Below, piece by piece: positions 8,959 to 17,853 of a DNA stretch of 64,000 bases (position 1 is the stretch's first letter; every line of letters starts with the position of its first letter). The stretch covers positions 207,492-271,491 of the forward strand of contig NZ_WCHR01000020.1 of assembly GCF_008973825.1 (NCBI RefSeq), read 5' to 3'. Below the pieces are notes generated by a model. The model saw only the letters and a program-made list of their open reading frames with translations, made no database searches and was not told the DNA's origin. The position numbers were made by a program, and so were the translations under genes. Origin of the DNA: Gemmobacter serpentinus (GTDB lineage Bacteria; Pseudomonadota; Alphaproteobacteria; Rhodobacterales; Rhodobacteraceae).

Positions 8959-8990
8959 TTGGAACGATGGTCGAATTTGTGAGGTCTCAT

Positions 8991-9734
8991 ATGAAGACAA
9001 TTCGGAAAATTGGCGCGGTATTGCGGCAATTCACCGCCACGCAGCCGGAGCACAGCACCACCGATCTGTCGCGGGCAATCGGCAATTCCACCAGCGGCAC
9101 CCATGATCTGGTCGATGGGCTGGCCGGGATCGGCCTTCTGAGCAAGGTCGAGCGCGGGCGCTATCGGCTTGGGCCACTGGTCGCCACGCTGTATCGGGCG
9201 CTGGATGACAGCTCGGCCCTGACCGAAGCGGCCCGTCCGGTGATGCAGAAGCTGGCTGTCGATCATGGCGAAACGCTGCATCTGACCATGCATGACCAGG
9301 GCAGGCTGTTGCTGGTCGAGGCCATCGAGGGTGAGCGCCCGCTGCGGGTGTCGCGGGATGTGATCGGCCCGCATCTGGCACTGTATCAGGCCCCTCCCGG
9401 ACTGTTGCATCTGGCCGGCTTCAGCCACGCCCGGCTGGAAGAATGGCTGGATGCCCATAGCAGGCCCGGTGGTCCCATCGCCTCGCGTTCGCGCTTTCGC
9501 AGCGATCTGACCGCGCTGGCCGAAGACGGCTTTGCGGTTGGGCCGATCATGGGGGATGATGATATCGTCTGTCTGGCCGCACAGGTCCGCGACCACACCG
9601 GGCGCCCGGTCGCGGCCCTTTCCATGGCGGCCCCCGCCAGTCGCCACGATCGCCAGCCCCGCGCCTTTCGCAATATCACCATTGAGGCGGCAGAGCGCAT
9701 CTCCGCGCGCCTGGGGTATAAGAAGCCGAGTTGA
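8991..9734 (+). CDS. IclR-family transcriptional regulator
   Basis: A 247-residue regulator. The N-terminal winged helix-turn-helix covers about residues 1-65 (STTDLSRAIGNSTSGTHDLVDGL, then GRYRLG). The C-terminal effector domain has HLTMHDQGRLLLVEAIEG and an LAQ/VRDHTGRPVAALS-like segment. The frame stays open far upstream, antisense to the hydroxylase gene, but GTGAGGT six bases before the ATG at 8991 and the family length decide the start. Divergent from the HpaB-like operon and followed by an intradiol dioxygenase gene 168 bases downstream, so it probably controls this aromatic branch in response to a phenolic substrate. Confidence 0.88.
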   Translation: MKTIRKIGAVLRQFTATQPEHSTTDLSRAIGNSTSGTHDLVDGLAGIGLLSKVERGRYRLGPLVATLYRALDDSSALTEAARPVMQKLAVDHGETLHLTMHDQGRLLLVEAIEGERPLRVSRDVIGPHLALYQAPPGLLHLAGFSHARLEEWLDAHSRPGGPIASRSRFRSDLTALAEDGFAVGPIMGDDDIVCLAAQVRDHTGRPVAALSMAAPASRHDRQPRAFRNITIEAAERISARLGYKKPS

Positions 9735-9902
9735 AGGACCTTTTGGGTATCACAACATACCCCTCCCCCCTCTCGCCCGGCCGGGGCCAGCCATGCAAGC
9801 CTTGCCCCTTGTCGATAAGGACGGCGGGGGAGGAGGCTCGGCGGCGGACCTGCGCGCGCGCGTCCCGAGCCCCCGCAACGGTGAGGGGAGAGGGGACGGG
9901 CC

Positions 9903-10754
9903 ATGCGGGATGTCACGATCGAGAATGTGACCGAACTGGTGATCGCATCACTGGGGCGGCAGCGCCCCATTGCGCCGCGCGCGCGTGAAATCCTGGAGGC
10001 ATTGATCCGCCATTTGCACGGCTTTTGCCGCGAAACACGGCTGAACCATACCGAGTTGCTGGAGGCCTGCGCCTTTCTGGGGCGCGCGGGTGCGGGCGGA
10101 CGGGAGGAATATATCCTGCTGGCCGATCTTTTGGGCGTCGAGGTGCTGGTCGACATGATCTCGAACCCCGTTGCAGCGAATGAAACGATCTCCACCGTTC
10201 TTGGCCCGTTTTTCCGCGAGAACGCGCCGGTGATGCCCAAAGGAACCTCAACCGTTCAACAGGGGTTCGAAGGGCAGGAAACCGTCTATATCGAGGGATA
10301 TGTGCGCGACCCCGACGGCAAGCCGCTGGCAGGGGCCATCGTCAATGTCTGGGAAGATGCCCCCAACGGGCTTTATGAAAACCACGATCCCGACCAGCCC
10401 GATTACAATCTGCGTGGCCGGTTCGAAACCGACGAAAACGGCCATTACGCCTTTCGCGCCATCCGCCCTGTGCCCTATGCGATCCCCGATGGCGGTGCCG
10501 CGGGCGAGTTGATCCGGTTTATGGGCCATCACGGGATGCGTCCCGCCCATGTGCATATGATGGTCAGCCATGACGGCTATCGAAGGCTGGTCACGCAGAT
10601 CTACGATTCATCGAGTGACTGGCTGGATGATGATTCGGTCTTTGCGGTGAAAGAGGCACTGGTGGGTGAGTTCCGTCGCGCCCCCGAGGGGGCGGATACC
10701 GATCTGGTGCTGCGTTATGACTTCGTGCTGCGGCGGATGGATCAGGCGCGATAG
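9903..10754 (+). CDS. Intradiol ring-cleavage dioxygenase, hydroxyquinol 1,2-dioxygenase type
   Basis: A 283-residue non-heme Fe(III) dioxygenase. Ligand candidates are Tyr158 (GLYENHD), Tyr192 (PVPYAIP), His216 and His218 (RPAHVHMM). The N-terminal helical dimerisation domain ends with LLGVEVLVDMISN, typical of the hydroxyquinol/chlorocatechol branch rather than of the proteobacterial CatA branch; a true CatA is at 14443-15381. It would open a trihydroxybenzene to maleylacetate, but no maleylacetate reductase is in the window. It overlaps the 3' end of the LysR gene on the other strand by 13 bp. Confidence 0.85.
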   Translation: MRDVTIENVTELVIASLGRQRPIAPRAREILEALIRHLHGFCRETRLNHTELLEACAFLGRAGAGGREEYILLADLLGVEVLVDMISNPVAANETISTVLGPFFRENAPVMPKGTSTVQQGFEGQETVYIEGYVRDPDGKPLAGAIVNVWEDAPNGLYENHDPDQPDYNLRGRFETDENGHYAFRAIRPVPYAIPDGGAAGELIRFMGHHGMRPAHVHMMVSHDGYRRLVTQIYDSSSDWLDDDSVFAVKEALVGEFRRAPEGADTDLVLRYDFVLRRMDQAR

Positions 10755-11662
10755 GCGCGCCGGACCTCGCCCAAGTCTGAGGTGCGGGCGAATTTTCGGG
10801 TGATCTCAAAGAAGTTCATCACTTGTGGCGCGCGATTGTCCAGCCTGGCATGGACCGTCAGCCCGGTGCCGGGGTTGTGACCGAGATAGGGGCGGTAGGT
10901 GACGCCTGGCCGGGTTGTCTGCGCCACCGATTCCGGCACCACCGAAAGCCCCACCCCGACCGAGACCAGCGAAATCGCGCTTTGGAAATCCTGCGTCAAT
11001 TCAAGTTTTGTCGGGGTGAACCCCTCGCGCTCGCAGATGCTCAGCACGACATCGGCATAGCTGGGGCGCGGACGTCGTGGGTAAAGCACAAAGGTCTGGC
11101 CCGCCAGATCGGCAAAGCTGATCTCTGGCTTTGCCGCCAGCGGCGAATTGTCCGGCAGCGCAAGGATCAGCTTTTCCCGCACCAGCAGTTCACGGCGGAA
11201 TTCCTCGTCCTTCAACTCGGGCCGAGCCACGGCAATATCGATTTCACGCGCGATCAGCGCGCGCTGCAATTCGGCATTGTTCAGCGCCGAAAGCGCCAGT
11301 TCCACGTCCGGGTAGAAAGAGCGGAAGGATTTTATCAGCGTTGGCAGCACCCCATGCGAGGCCGAGCCGACAAAGGCGATCCGCAGCCGCCCTGCCCCGC
11401 CCGCACCGACCAGACGGGTCTCGCGCAGGGCAGCGTCCAGCCGCTCAAAGATCTGGCGGGCATGTTCCTGAAGCACTTCGCCGGCCTGGGTCAGCCGGAT
11501 CTGGCTGCGACTGCGGTCGAACAGCAAGACACCGATATCTTCCTCCAACGCGGCAATCTGGCGCGAAAGCGGTGGCTGCGCCATGTCGAGCCGGGTGGCG
11601 GCACGGCCAAAATGCAGCTCCTCCGCCACCGCCAGAAAATACTTCAGCCGTCTGAAATCCAA
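10742..11662 (-). CDS. LysR-family regulator of the catechol branch (CatR/PcaQ-like position)
   Basis: A 306-residue LysR regulator beginning at a TTG codon (11662) preceded by GAGGAAGAGG. No ATG or GTG fits the family N-terminus, which is DFRRLKYFLAVAEELHFGRAATRLD. The helix-turn-helix continues MAQPPLSRQIAALEEDIGVLLFDR. The effector domain has the QDFQSAISLVSVGVGLSVVPES segment typical of LTTRs controlling aromatic operons. It lies on the same strand as pcaD, 285 bases downstream of it, and convergent with the first dioxygenase gene. Muconate-type induction of pcaD/catBCA is the family expectation. Confidence 0.87.
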   Translation of the reverse strand: MDFRRLKYFLAVAEELHFGRAATRLDMAQPPLSRQIAALEEDIGVLLFDRSRSQIRLTQAGEVLQEHARQIFERLDAALRETRLVGAGGAGRLRIAFVGSASHGVLPTLIKSFRSFYPDVELALSALNNAELQRALIAREIDIAVARPELKDEEFRRELLVREKLILALPDNSPLAAKPEISFADLAGQTFVLYPRRPRPSYADVVLSICEREGFTPTKLELTQDFQSAISLVSVGVGLSVVPESVAQTTRPGVTYRPYLGHNPGTGLTVHARLDNRAPQVMNFFEITRKFARTSDLGEVRRAYRA

Positions 11663-11947
11663 GGGCCTCTTCCTCAACCTCCTGCCGCATTGCCGATGGC
11701 AGGCCAGAAGTTTGCCACAGTCGGGCCTGTGGTCAACCGACGACCTGCGCCGGCGCGCGCAGGCCAAGGGTCTGTCACGCCGCACAACCCGGTCACAGCG
11801 CGCGGCTGGCAATCTGCAAAAGAGGCGTGCGCCCCAAGCGCCGCAAGCCGTGCCTGGGGTGATCGGGCGAAAGGGATCATCGTCGCGGACCTGCCCTTTT
11901 GAGGCCAAAAGATCCGGCAATCACGACGCGGGGGGTGCAGGGATGTG

Positions 11948-12760
11948 TCATGGGGATTTTCTCGCAGGTCGCATATCGAGGTGCTGCTGAAGAAACCCGC
12001 GCAGCAGCGCGGCCCAGTCGGAAGGGGTTTCGACCGGCGGCAGATGCCCGGCACCGGGGATGATCTGGAGCGCGGCCCCCGCGATCAATGCGGCGGTCTT
12101 CGCCACAAGATCGGGCGGCGACGCCCCATCCTGATCGCCGGCAATCACCAGCGTGGGCAGGGACAGCCGCGCGGTCGTGGCAGCCAGATCGGCCGCCGCG
12201 ATGGCGGCGCAAGCTCCGGCATAGCCAGCGGCATCGGTGCGCGCCAACATATTGCGCCATAGCGCCAATGCCGGTGTCGCCCGGAAGGAGGCGGCGAACC
12301 AGCGTTCCATCACCGCATCGGCAATTCCACCAACACCGCTGGCCCGGACCGCCGCGATCCGGGCATTCCAGCCTTCCGCATTGCCCATTTGCGCCGCCGT
12401 GTTCGACAAGACCAATGCCCGCAGCAGATCGGGGCGATCATGGGCAAGCTGCTGCCCGATCATGCCGCCGATCGACAGGCCGGCGAAGACCACCGGCCCC
12501 TGCCCCTCGGCCTCGATCAGCGTGGCGGCATCGGAGGCCAGGCCCGCGATAGTGACCTCGGCCTCTGGCGCACCGCTGTCTGAAAGGCCATGGCCGCGCA
12601 TGTCGAAACGCAGCGCGCGGATGCCCGGCAGCAAGGGCAGAACCTGATCCCAAAGCCGCAGATCGGTGCCAAGCGAGTTGGCGAAAACCACGGTGATCCC
12701 GTCTTTCGGACCATCAACCCGGTAATGCATCGCCCCCCAAGGCCGCGTCAGCATCTGCAT
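11948..12760 (-). CDS. pcaD: 3-Oxoadipate enol-lactonase
   Basis: A 270-residue alpha/beta hydrolase that opens 3-oxoadipate enol-lactone to 3-oxoadipate. Visible features are the oxyanion region VVFANSLGTDLRLWD, the RFDMRGHGLSD block, the nucleophile elbow GLSIGG (Ser96), the acid in AGDQDGASP and the histidine in GAGHLPPVETP. This is the full PcaD pattern. The start at 12760 is preceded by AAGGAAG. It is divergent from catBCA, separated by 146 bp that hold a LysR-type inverted repeat. In most organisms pcaD sits with pca genes; here it serves the catechol branch. Confidence 0.92.
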   Translation of the reverse strand: MQMLTRPWGAMHYRVDGPKDGITVVFANSLGTDLRLWDQVLPLLPGIRALRFDMRGHGLSDSGAPEAEVTIAGLASDAATLIEAEGQGPVVFAGLSIGGMIGQQLAHDRPDLLRALVLSNTAAQMGNAEGWNARIAAVRASGVGGIADAVMERWFAASFRATPALALWRNMLARTDAAGYAGACAAIAAADLAATTARLSLPTLVIAGDQDGASPPDLVAKTAALIAGAALQIIPGAGHLPPVETPSDWAALLRGFLQQHLDMRPARKSP

Positions 12761-12835
12761 GTGTCTTCCTTGCTTCTCATCGTCCCGGCCCGCCTTAAAG
12801 ACCGGGCACATGACAGCAGATTAGGCCAATACCTG

Positions 12836-12850
12836 ATACCTTTCTGGTAT
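12836..12850. promoter_or_regulatory. LysR-type inverted repeat ATACC-N5-GGTAT between pcaD and catB
   Basis: Perfect 5-bp arms in the 146-bp divergent region, with further GTAT/ATAC half-sites on both sides (12829-12833 and 12879-12883). Such ATAC-containing dyads are the usual layout of LTTR recognition and activation sites, so the nearby LysR protein is the probable binder. Confidence 0.5.
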
Positions 12851-12906
12851 TATCAAAGACGTATCCGATCATAGAAAAGGTATGGGATTAGCGGCATGAT
12901 CCGGCC

Positions 12907-14076
12907 ATGAACCAGTCATCCGCCCCATTCCGCAGCTTGAACACGCCCGTCATCGAACGGATTGAAACCCTTCTGGTCGACTTGCCAACCATACGGCCGC
13001 ACAGGCTGTCGGTCACGACCATGAATGGCCAGACACTGATGCTGGTGAAGATCCATTGCAGCGATGGCATCATCGGGATCGGCGAGGGCACGACCATTGG
13101 TGGCCTGGCCTATGGCGGCGAAAGCCCCGAAAGCATGAAGCTCAATATCGACACCTATTTCGCGCCGGTGATGCGCGATCAGGATGCGACGCAGGTGCAG
13201 GCGCTGATGGCGCGTATCGGCAAGATGGTGAAGGAAAACCGTTTTGCCAAAAGCGCCGTGGAAACCGCGCTGCTGGATGCCCAGGGCAAGCGCCTCGGCC
13301 TGCCGGTCAGCGCGCTTTTGGGCGGACGGCGGCGCGAAAGCCTGCCGGTGGCATGGACCCTCGCCTCGGGGGATACCGCGCGGGACATTGCCGAGGCCGA
13401 AGAGATGCTGGCCCGCCGCCGCCATCGGATTTTCAAGCTGAAGATCGGCGCGAAGGAACTGCACGAGGATATTGCCCATGTCGCCGCGATCAAGGCAGCC
13501 CTTGGCGCGCAGGCCTCGGTGCGGGTCGATGTGAATATGGCCTGGAGCGAACAGGACGCCGCCTTCGGGATGGCCGCGCTGGCGGATGCGGGCTGCGAAC
13601 TGGTCGAACAGCCCGTCGCCTCGGCCGCGGCGCTGGCGCGACTGATGCGGCGCTTCCCTGTGGCGCTGATGGCCGACGAATCTCTGACCGGCCCGGAAAG
13701 CGCCTTTGAAATCGCCCGCGTTCAGGGCGCAGATGTCTTCGCCATCAAGATCGAACAGAATGGCGGCCTTTTCAACGCGCAGCGCACGGCAGCCATCGCC
13801 GATGCGGCGGGGATCGGCCTTTATGGCGGCACGATGCTGGAGGGGGGTGTCGGCACCATCGCCTCAGCGCATCTCTTTGCCACCTTCGCCAATCTGCAAT
13901 GGGGGACCGAACTGTTCGGCCCGCTGCTTTTGACCGAAGAAATCCTGGCCACCCCGTTGGACTACCGGGACTTCGCCCTGACCGTGCCCGACGGCCCCGG
14001 CCTTGGCATCGCGCTTGATGAGGATCGTGTCGCCTTCTTTGCCCGCGACGGGCTGCATCGCCGCACGGCATCCTGA
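12907..14076 (+). CDS. catB: Muconate cycloisomerase
   Basis: A 389-residue enolase-superfamily enzyme converting cis,cis-muconate to muconolactone. The catalytic KxK is Lys177-x-Lys179 (FKLKIG). Metal ligands are Asp208 (DVN), Glu234 (VEQP) and Asp257 (ADES), and the general acid/base partner lysine is Lys281 (AIKIEQ). Full length for the family. First gene of catBCA; 10 bases separate its stop from catC. Confidence 0.95.
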   Translation: MNQSSAPFRSLNTPVIERIETLLVDLPTIRPHRLSVTTMNGQTLMLVKIHCSDGIIGIGEGTTIGGLAYGGESPESMKLNIDTYFAPVMRDQDATQVQALMARIGKMVKENRFAKSAVETALLDAQGKRLGLPVSALLGGRRRESLPVAWTLASGDTARDIAEAEEMLARRRHRIFKLKIGAKELHEDIAHVAAIKAALGAQASVRVDVNMAWSEQDAAFGMAALADAGCELVEQPVASAAALARLMRRFPVALMADESLTGPESAFEIARVQGADVFAIKIEQNGGLFNAQRTAAIADAAGIGLYGGTMLEGGVGTIASAHLFATFANLQWGTELFGPLLLTEEILATPLDYRDFALTVPDGPGLGIALDEDRVAFFARDGLHRRTAS

Positions 14077-14086
14077 GGAGGACCCC

Positions 14087-14377
14087 ATGTTGTATCATGT
14101 CCGAATGGATGTGCGTATTCCCCGCGACCTGCCGCCCGCCGAGGTCACCGCGATCCTCGCGCGTGAAAAGGCCTATTCGCAGGACCTGCAGGCCAGCGGC
14201 AAATGGCGCCATATCTGGCGGCTGGCGGGCGAATACGCGAATTTCAGCATTTTTGATGTCAGCAGCAATGACGAGTTGCACCAGATCCTGAGCGGATTGC
14301 CCCTGTTTCCATTCATGGAAATTCAGGTGACGCCGCTGCTGCGCCACCCTTCCTCGATCCGCGAGGATGACAGCTAG
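14087..14377 (+). CDS. catC: Muconolactone delta-isomerase
   Basis: A 96-residue protein moving the double bond of muconolactone to give 3-oxoadipate enol-lactone, the substrate of PcaD. The family pattern is visible: VRMDVRIPRDLPPAEV, the AYSQDLQASGKWRHIWR block, NFSIFDV and LPLFPFMEIQVTPL. The start at 14087 is set by GAGGAGG overlapping the catB stop; the frame is open further upstream only as read-through inside catB. Confidence 0.95.
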   Translation: MLYHVRMDVRIPRDLPPAEVTAILAREKAYSQDLQASGKWRHIWRLAGEYANFSIFDVSSNDELHQILSGLPLFPFMEIQVTPLLRHPSSIREDDS

Positions 14378-14442
14378 GACCGGCCTTTGGTCGGCGGAGG
14401 AGCCGGCCCACCCAGTTTCATACGAATCCAGGAGGAGCTACG

Positions 14443-15381
14443 ATGACTGTCTCGATCTTCAATCGCCCCGATATTCAGGACTTCCTGAAAGAGTTGAGCG
14501 GGCTGAACGCGACCGGCGGCAATGCCCGCATGAAGGAAATCACCCATCGCCTGATGTCGGATCTGTTCAAGGCGATCGACGATCTGAACATTACCCCCGA
14601 TGAATACTGGACCGGCATCGCCTGGCTGAACGATATCGGCGCGGCCGGTCAGGCCGGGCTGATCTCACCCGGGCTGGGGCTGGACCACTATATCGACGAG
14701 CGTCTGGATGCGATCGACGCCGAGCTTGGCATCGACAATCCGACCCCGCGCACCATCGAAGGGCCGCTTTATGTGGCGGGTGCGCCGGAATCGACGGGCT
14801 TTGCGCGGCTCGATGACGGCAATGACAAGAATGGCCACACGCTCATCATGCATGGCGTGGTGCATGATGCGGATGGCAAGCCGCTGCCGGGGGCCAAGGT
14901 CGAGGTCTGGCATTGCGATACCCGTGGTTTCTATTCGCATTTCGACCCGACCGGCCAACAGGCCCCGTTCAACATGCGCCGCACGATCTTTGCCGATGAC
15001 CAGGGCCGCTACAAATTCCAGAGCATCCTGCCGTCGGGCTATGGTGTGCCGCCGGGCAGCCCGACCGAAAAGCTGTTATCCGCGCTTGGCCGTCATGGCC
15101 AGCGTCCGGCGCATATCCACTTCTTCGTCAGTGCCGATGGCCATCGCAAGCTGACCACCCAGATCAACATTGAAGGCGATCCGCTGATCAATGACGATTT
15201 CGCCTATGCGACCCGTGAAGGTCTGGTCCCTGCGGTGATCGAACGCGATGACGAGGCTGGCATCAATGCCAACGGCCTGAACGGTCCCTTTGCCGAGATC
15301 GAATGGGACATCTACCTGACCCGCCTGCTCGACGGGGTGGACAATCAGATCAACACGCAGCGCAAGCGCGCCGCCGCCTGA
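14443..15381 (+). CDS. catA: Catechol 1,2-dioxygenase
   Basis: A 312-residue intradiol dioxygenase with Fe(III) ligands Tyr164 (RGFYSHF), Tyr200 (PSGYGVPP), His224 and His226 (RPAHIHFF). These positions coincide with the ligand numbering of the well-studied Acinetobacter enzyme. It cleaves catechol to cis,cis-muconate. GGAGGAG precedes the ATG by 7 bases. Third gene of catBCA, closed by a strong hairpin eight bases past the stop. With catB, catC and pcaD it covers catechol to 3-oxoadipate; pcaIJ and pcaF are not in the window. Confidence 0.96.
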   Translation: MTVSIFNRPDIQDFLKELSGLNATGGNARMKEITHRLMSDLFKAIDDLNITPDEYWTGIAWLNDIGAAGQAGLISPGLGLDHYIDERLDAIDAELGIDNPTPRTIEGPLYVAGAPESTGFARLDDGNDKNGHTLIMHGVVHDADGKPLPGAKVEVWHCDTRGFYSHFDPTGQQAPFNMRRTIFADDQGRYKFQSILPSGYGVPPGSPTEKLLSALGRHGQRPAHIHFFVSADGHRKLTTQINIEGDPLINDDFAYATREGLVPAVIERDDEAGINANGLNGPFAEIEWDIYLTRLLDGVDNQINTQRKRAAA

Positions 15382-15388
15382 TGCCTTT

Positions 15389-15420
15389 CCTCGGGCGCGG
15401 TGCGTGATCCGCGCCCGAGG
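15389..15420 (+). terminator. Hairpin terminator after catA
   Basis: Perfect 12-bp arms (CCTCGGGCGCGG and its complement) around an 8-base loop, beginning eight bases after the catA stop. The following GCTTTG is a poor T-tract, but position and stem strength make termination of catBCA likely. Confidence 0.75.
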
Positions 15421-16409
15421 GCTTTGCCGGTTTGCGCCCGGCAAGGATTGCCCGCGCAAGACCAATCGCGCTTGCCCCATTGACAAGGCGATCCGGGCCG
15501 CAGGTCCAGGCAGCCCGGACCAAGCGCCATATCGCGGTGACGCCGCATTTCTGACCCCGAATTTTTGCGGCACTCTCTCGTCCAGACGTCCTCGCCCCGT
15601 CGTTCTCAATCCCCGGTCGTTTTACGGGCGGTTGCTCTGATCCCTGTCATTTTGCCGCCGATCTTCCGGCATAACCTCATTTGCCCCCGTGGCTCTGGCA
15701 CCATTCCTTTGGTCACGGTCTCTTGGTCACAGCTTCTCCGTATCCTGAAGACTTGCCTCTGCGGACCTGACCACGAGACGGTCAGACCCCAGGTTCAGCA
15801 GGCCCGGCCTGGCTCGAACCCTGGCCCCTTGGCAGGCAAGTTGCGCAAGATGCGAAGCTTGCGCCGCATCGAGGACAGCGCAAAACTTGCGCGTGATACT
15901 GACACGATCCTTCTCGGGACGGGCCCAATGCTATCTGCACAGCTTTCACCCTGAACGATGACCTGGTTCGGCATGGCCCTGCTGGGCCTGCTGCTGTCCT
16001 TGTGTCTTGCGCTGACGGGTGCCGTCGGCCCGGACGAATGGTGGCGCGGGGCCGGGCGCATGAGCTGCTGTCGATCCGACGGCTGTTACATCTTTCCCCA
16101 GTGCTGCGCCCTATCCCCCGCCCGCCCGTCCTCTTCCAGCCCCTCAAGCCAGGAGCCGCCCATCACCGCCCCCTTTGATCTTGATATTCGCCCCGTCCTT
16201 GCGCGGGGCGAGGTGCCCGCGCTCGTTTGCCGCAGGCTGATTTCGGTTCCTTGCGCGGCCATGATTTCGGTTCTCAGCGCTGCGTGGAAATTGGCCGCTG
16301 TTTCGACGGGCGGGATGGCCCGATCGTCACCAGCAAGGTGGCGGTTGCTGACCGGGCCCACCTATTCGCGTGCGGTATATTGCACCGCGCCGAAGCAGCG
16401 CCAACCGTC
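15421..16409. other. Long intergenic region with a possible gene relic
   Basis: Nearly 1 kb without a convincing intact gene. At 16148-16230 an AGGAG is followed by an ATC triplet (not ATG) and a frame reading TAPFDLDIRPVLARGE. This resembles the N-terminus of small DUF2249-type proteins, then loses similarity; it could be a decayed copy. The rest shows no motif, transposase or complete RNA gene. A stretch near 15810-15830 looks superficially like a tRNA T-arm but has no matching stems. Confidence 0.35.
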
Positions 16410-17852
16410 TCAATGCAAGCGCTTGAAGGTCTCCAGCGCAGAGAGCGCCCGCTTGCGGCCCTGATCCAGAAGCGGGCCTTGGTCGGCTGGACGCCAGATT
16501 TCCGCGGACTTCCATGATGGCGGCAGCGTCGCGCGATAGGCCTGCGCGCCTTGGCCGGACAGCCAGTGGTTGCGATAGCGCCCCTCGGGATCAAAGCTGG
16601 CGGCTTGCTTGTCCGGGTTGAAGATGCGGAAGAAAGGCGAGGCATCGGGGCCGCAACCAGCAACCCATTGCCAGTTCATCGCATTCGCCGCCGGGTCCCA
16701 ATCGGTCAGGCTATCTTCGAAATGCGCAAGACCGATGCGCCAATCGGTCAGCAGGTGTTTGGTCAGCCAACTGGCCACCACCATGCGGACGCGGTTATGC
16801 ATCCGCCCCGTGACCCGCATCTCGCGCAGCCCTGCATCGACCAGCGCAATCCCGGTCGCGGCCCGCGCCCAGGCCTCGGCCGCAGGATTTGCGCCCTGCC
16901 AGGGGAACTCCGCCCATTCGGCGCGCCACGGGGTCTGCGCCATTCGCGGAAAGGCCAGCAGCAGATGCCAGGCAAATTCCCGCCACAGCAGCTCTGCCAG
17001 GAATTTCTCGACCCCCAGGGCCAGTGCGGGGGTGGTTTCGGCCCGCAGGCGCGCCATCGCCCAGATGCGACGCGGGCTGATCTCGCCCAAGGCAAGATGT
17101 TCCGACAGGCCCGAGGTCGCGTCGATATCGGGGCGATCACGCTGGGTTGCATAGTCTGCTATGCGATCCCAGAACGCATCAAGCCGGGCAAAGGCCGCAG
17201 CCTCGCCCACTGGCAAGGCATGCTCGGTCAGCACCGCCGCGCCGCGATACATATCCGGTGCGAGGGCAAGCTGACTGGCCCGCAGGGGGCCAAGGGCGGG
17301 CAGCGCCACAAGTCGGGACGGCGATGGCACGGGGCGATCCGGCCCGGCCAGCCGCACCGCGCGGGCAAAGGGCGTATAGACCCGGAAGCTGCCCCCGGTG
17401 CCGGTCTTCACCGCAGCGGGATGGATCAGCAAATGCCCCTCATGCAGATGGAGCCGGGTCGGGGCTGAACGGGGCTGGCCTGAAGGGAACTGGTCTGAAC
17501 TGGGCGGATCAGAGTCGAGGCGTTGGCGCAAACCGGCTTGGGCCGCCTGCATCACCTCTGTCGGCCAGTCGTTGTGATGAATGGCGCGCGCCCCGATCCG
17601 CGCGGCCAGATCGGGCAACAGATCGGCGGCCTCCCCCTCCAGCACCGTGATATGCTCGCCGGTCCGTGCCCGCCATGCCGCATCGAAACAGACAAGCGCC
17701 CGCCCCAACCGCCAGCGGCTGGCAGCACCTTGCGCCCGGGTCGCCGCATCAATGAGGAACACCGGCAGCACCGGGCCTTCGGCGCAAGCGGCGGTCAGGG
17801 CAGCATTGTCGTCAAACCTGAAATCGCGGCACAGCCAGAGGATGGAGGTCAT
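16410..17852 (-). CDS. phr: Deoxyribodipyrimidine (CPD) photolyase
   Basis: A 480-residue class I photolyase/cryptochrome-family protein that repairs pyrimidine dimers with blue light through FAD. The N-terminal alpha/beta antenna domain starts ILWLCRDFRFDDNAAL. The FAD-binding helical domain has SGLSEHLALGEISPR, LLWREFAWHLL, DAGLREMRVTGRMHNRVRMVVASWLTKHL and the FNPDKQAASFDPEG block. The start at 17852 (after GGAGGTC) lies one base past the upstream methyltransferase stop, so it is the last gene of the operon opposite rpoE. In Rhodobacter a photolyase belongs to the RpoE-ChrR singlet-oxygen regulon, which fits this position. Confidence 0.93.
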   Translation of the reverse strand: MTSILWLCRDFRFDDNAALTAACAEGPVLPVFLIDAATRAQGAASRWRLGRALVCFDAAWRARTGEHITVLEGEAADLLPDLAARIGARAIHHNDWPTEVMQAAQAGLRQRLDSDPPSSDQFPSGQPRSAPTRLHLHEGHLLIHPAAVKTGTGGSFRVYTPFARAVRLAGPDRPVPSPSRLVALPALGPLRASQLALAPDMYRGAAVLTEHALPVGEAAAFARLDAFWDRIADYATQRDRPDIDATSGLSEHLALGEISPRRIWAMARLRAETTPALALGVEKFLAELLWREFAWHLLLAFPRMAQTPWRAEWAEFPWQGANPAAEAWARAATGIALVDAGLREMRVTGRMHNRVRMVVASWLTKHLLTDWRIGLAHFEDSLTDWDPAANAMNWQWVAGCGPDASPFFRIFNPDKQAASFDPEGRYRNHWLSGQGAQAYRATLPPSWKSAEIWRPADQGPLLDQGRKRALSALETFKRLH

Positions 17853-17853
17853 G

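Noticed and set aside
7401..8990. Long open frame running antisense through the hydroxylase gene into iclR
   Set aside because: High GC and codon bias of the real gene leave the opposite strand open. The translated part before 8991 has no motifs, and the IclR family begins at 8991 with a proper ribosome site.
15800..15840. tRNA-like T-arm sequence (GGTTCGAGCC on the minus strand)
   Set aside because: The flanking bases do not form the T-stem, and no D-arm, anticodon arm or acceptor stem can be drawn around it.
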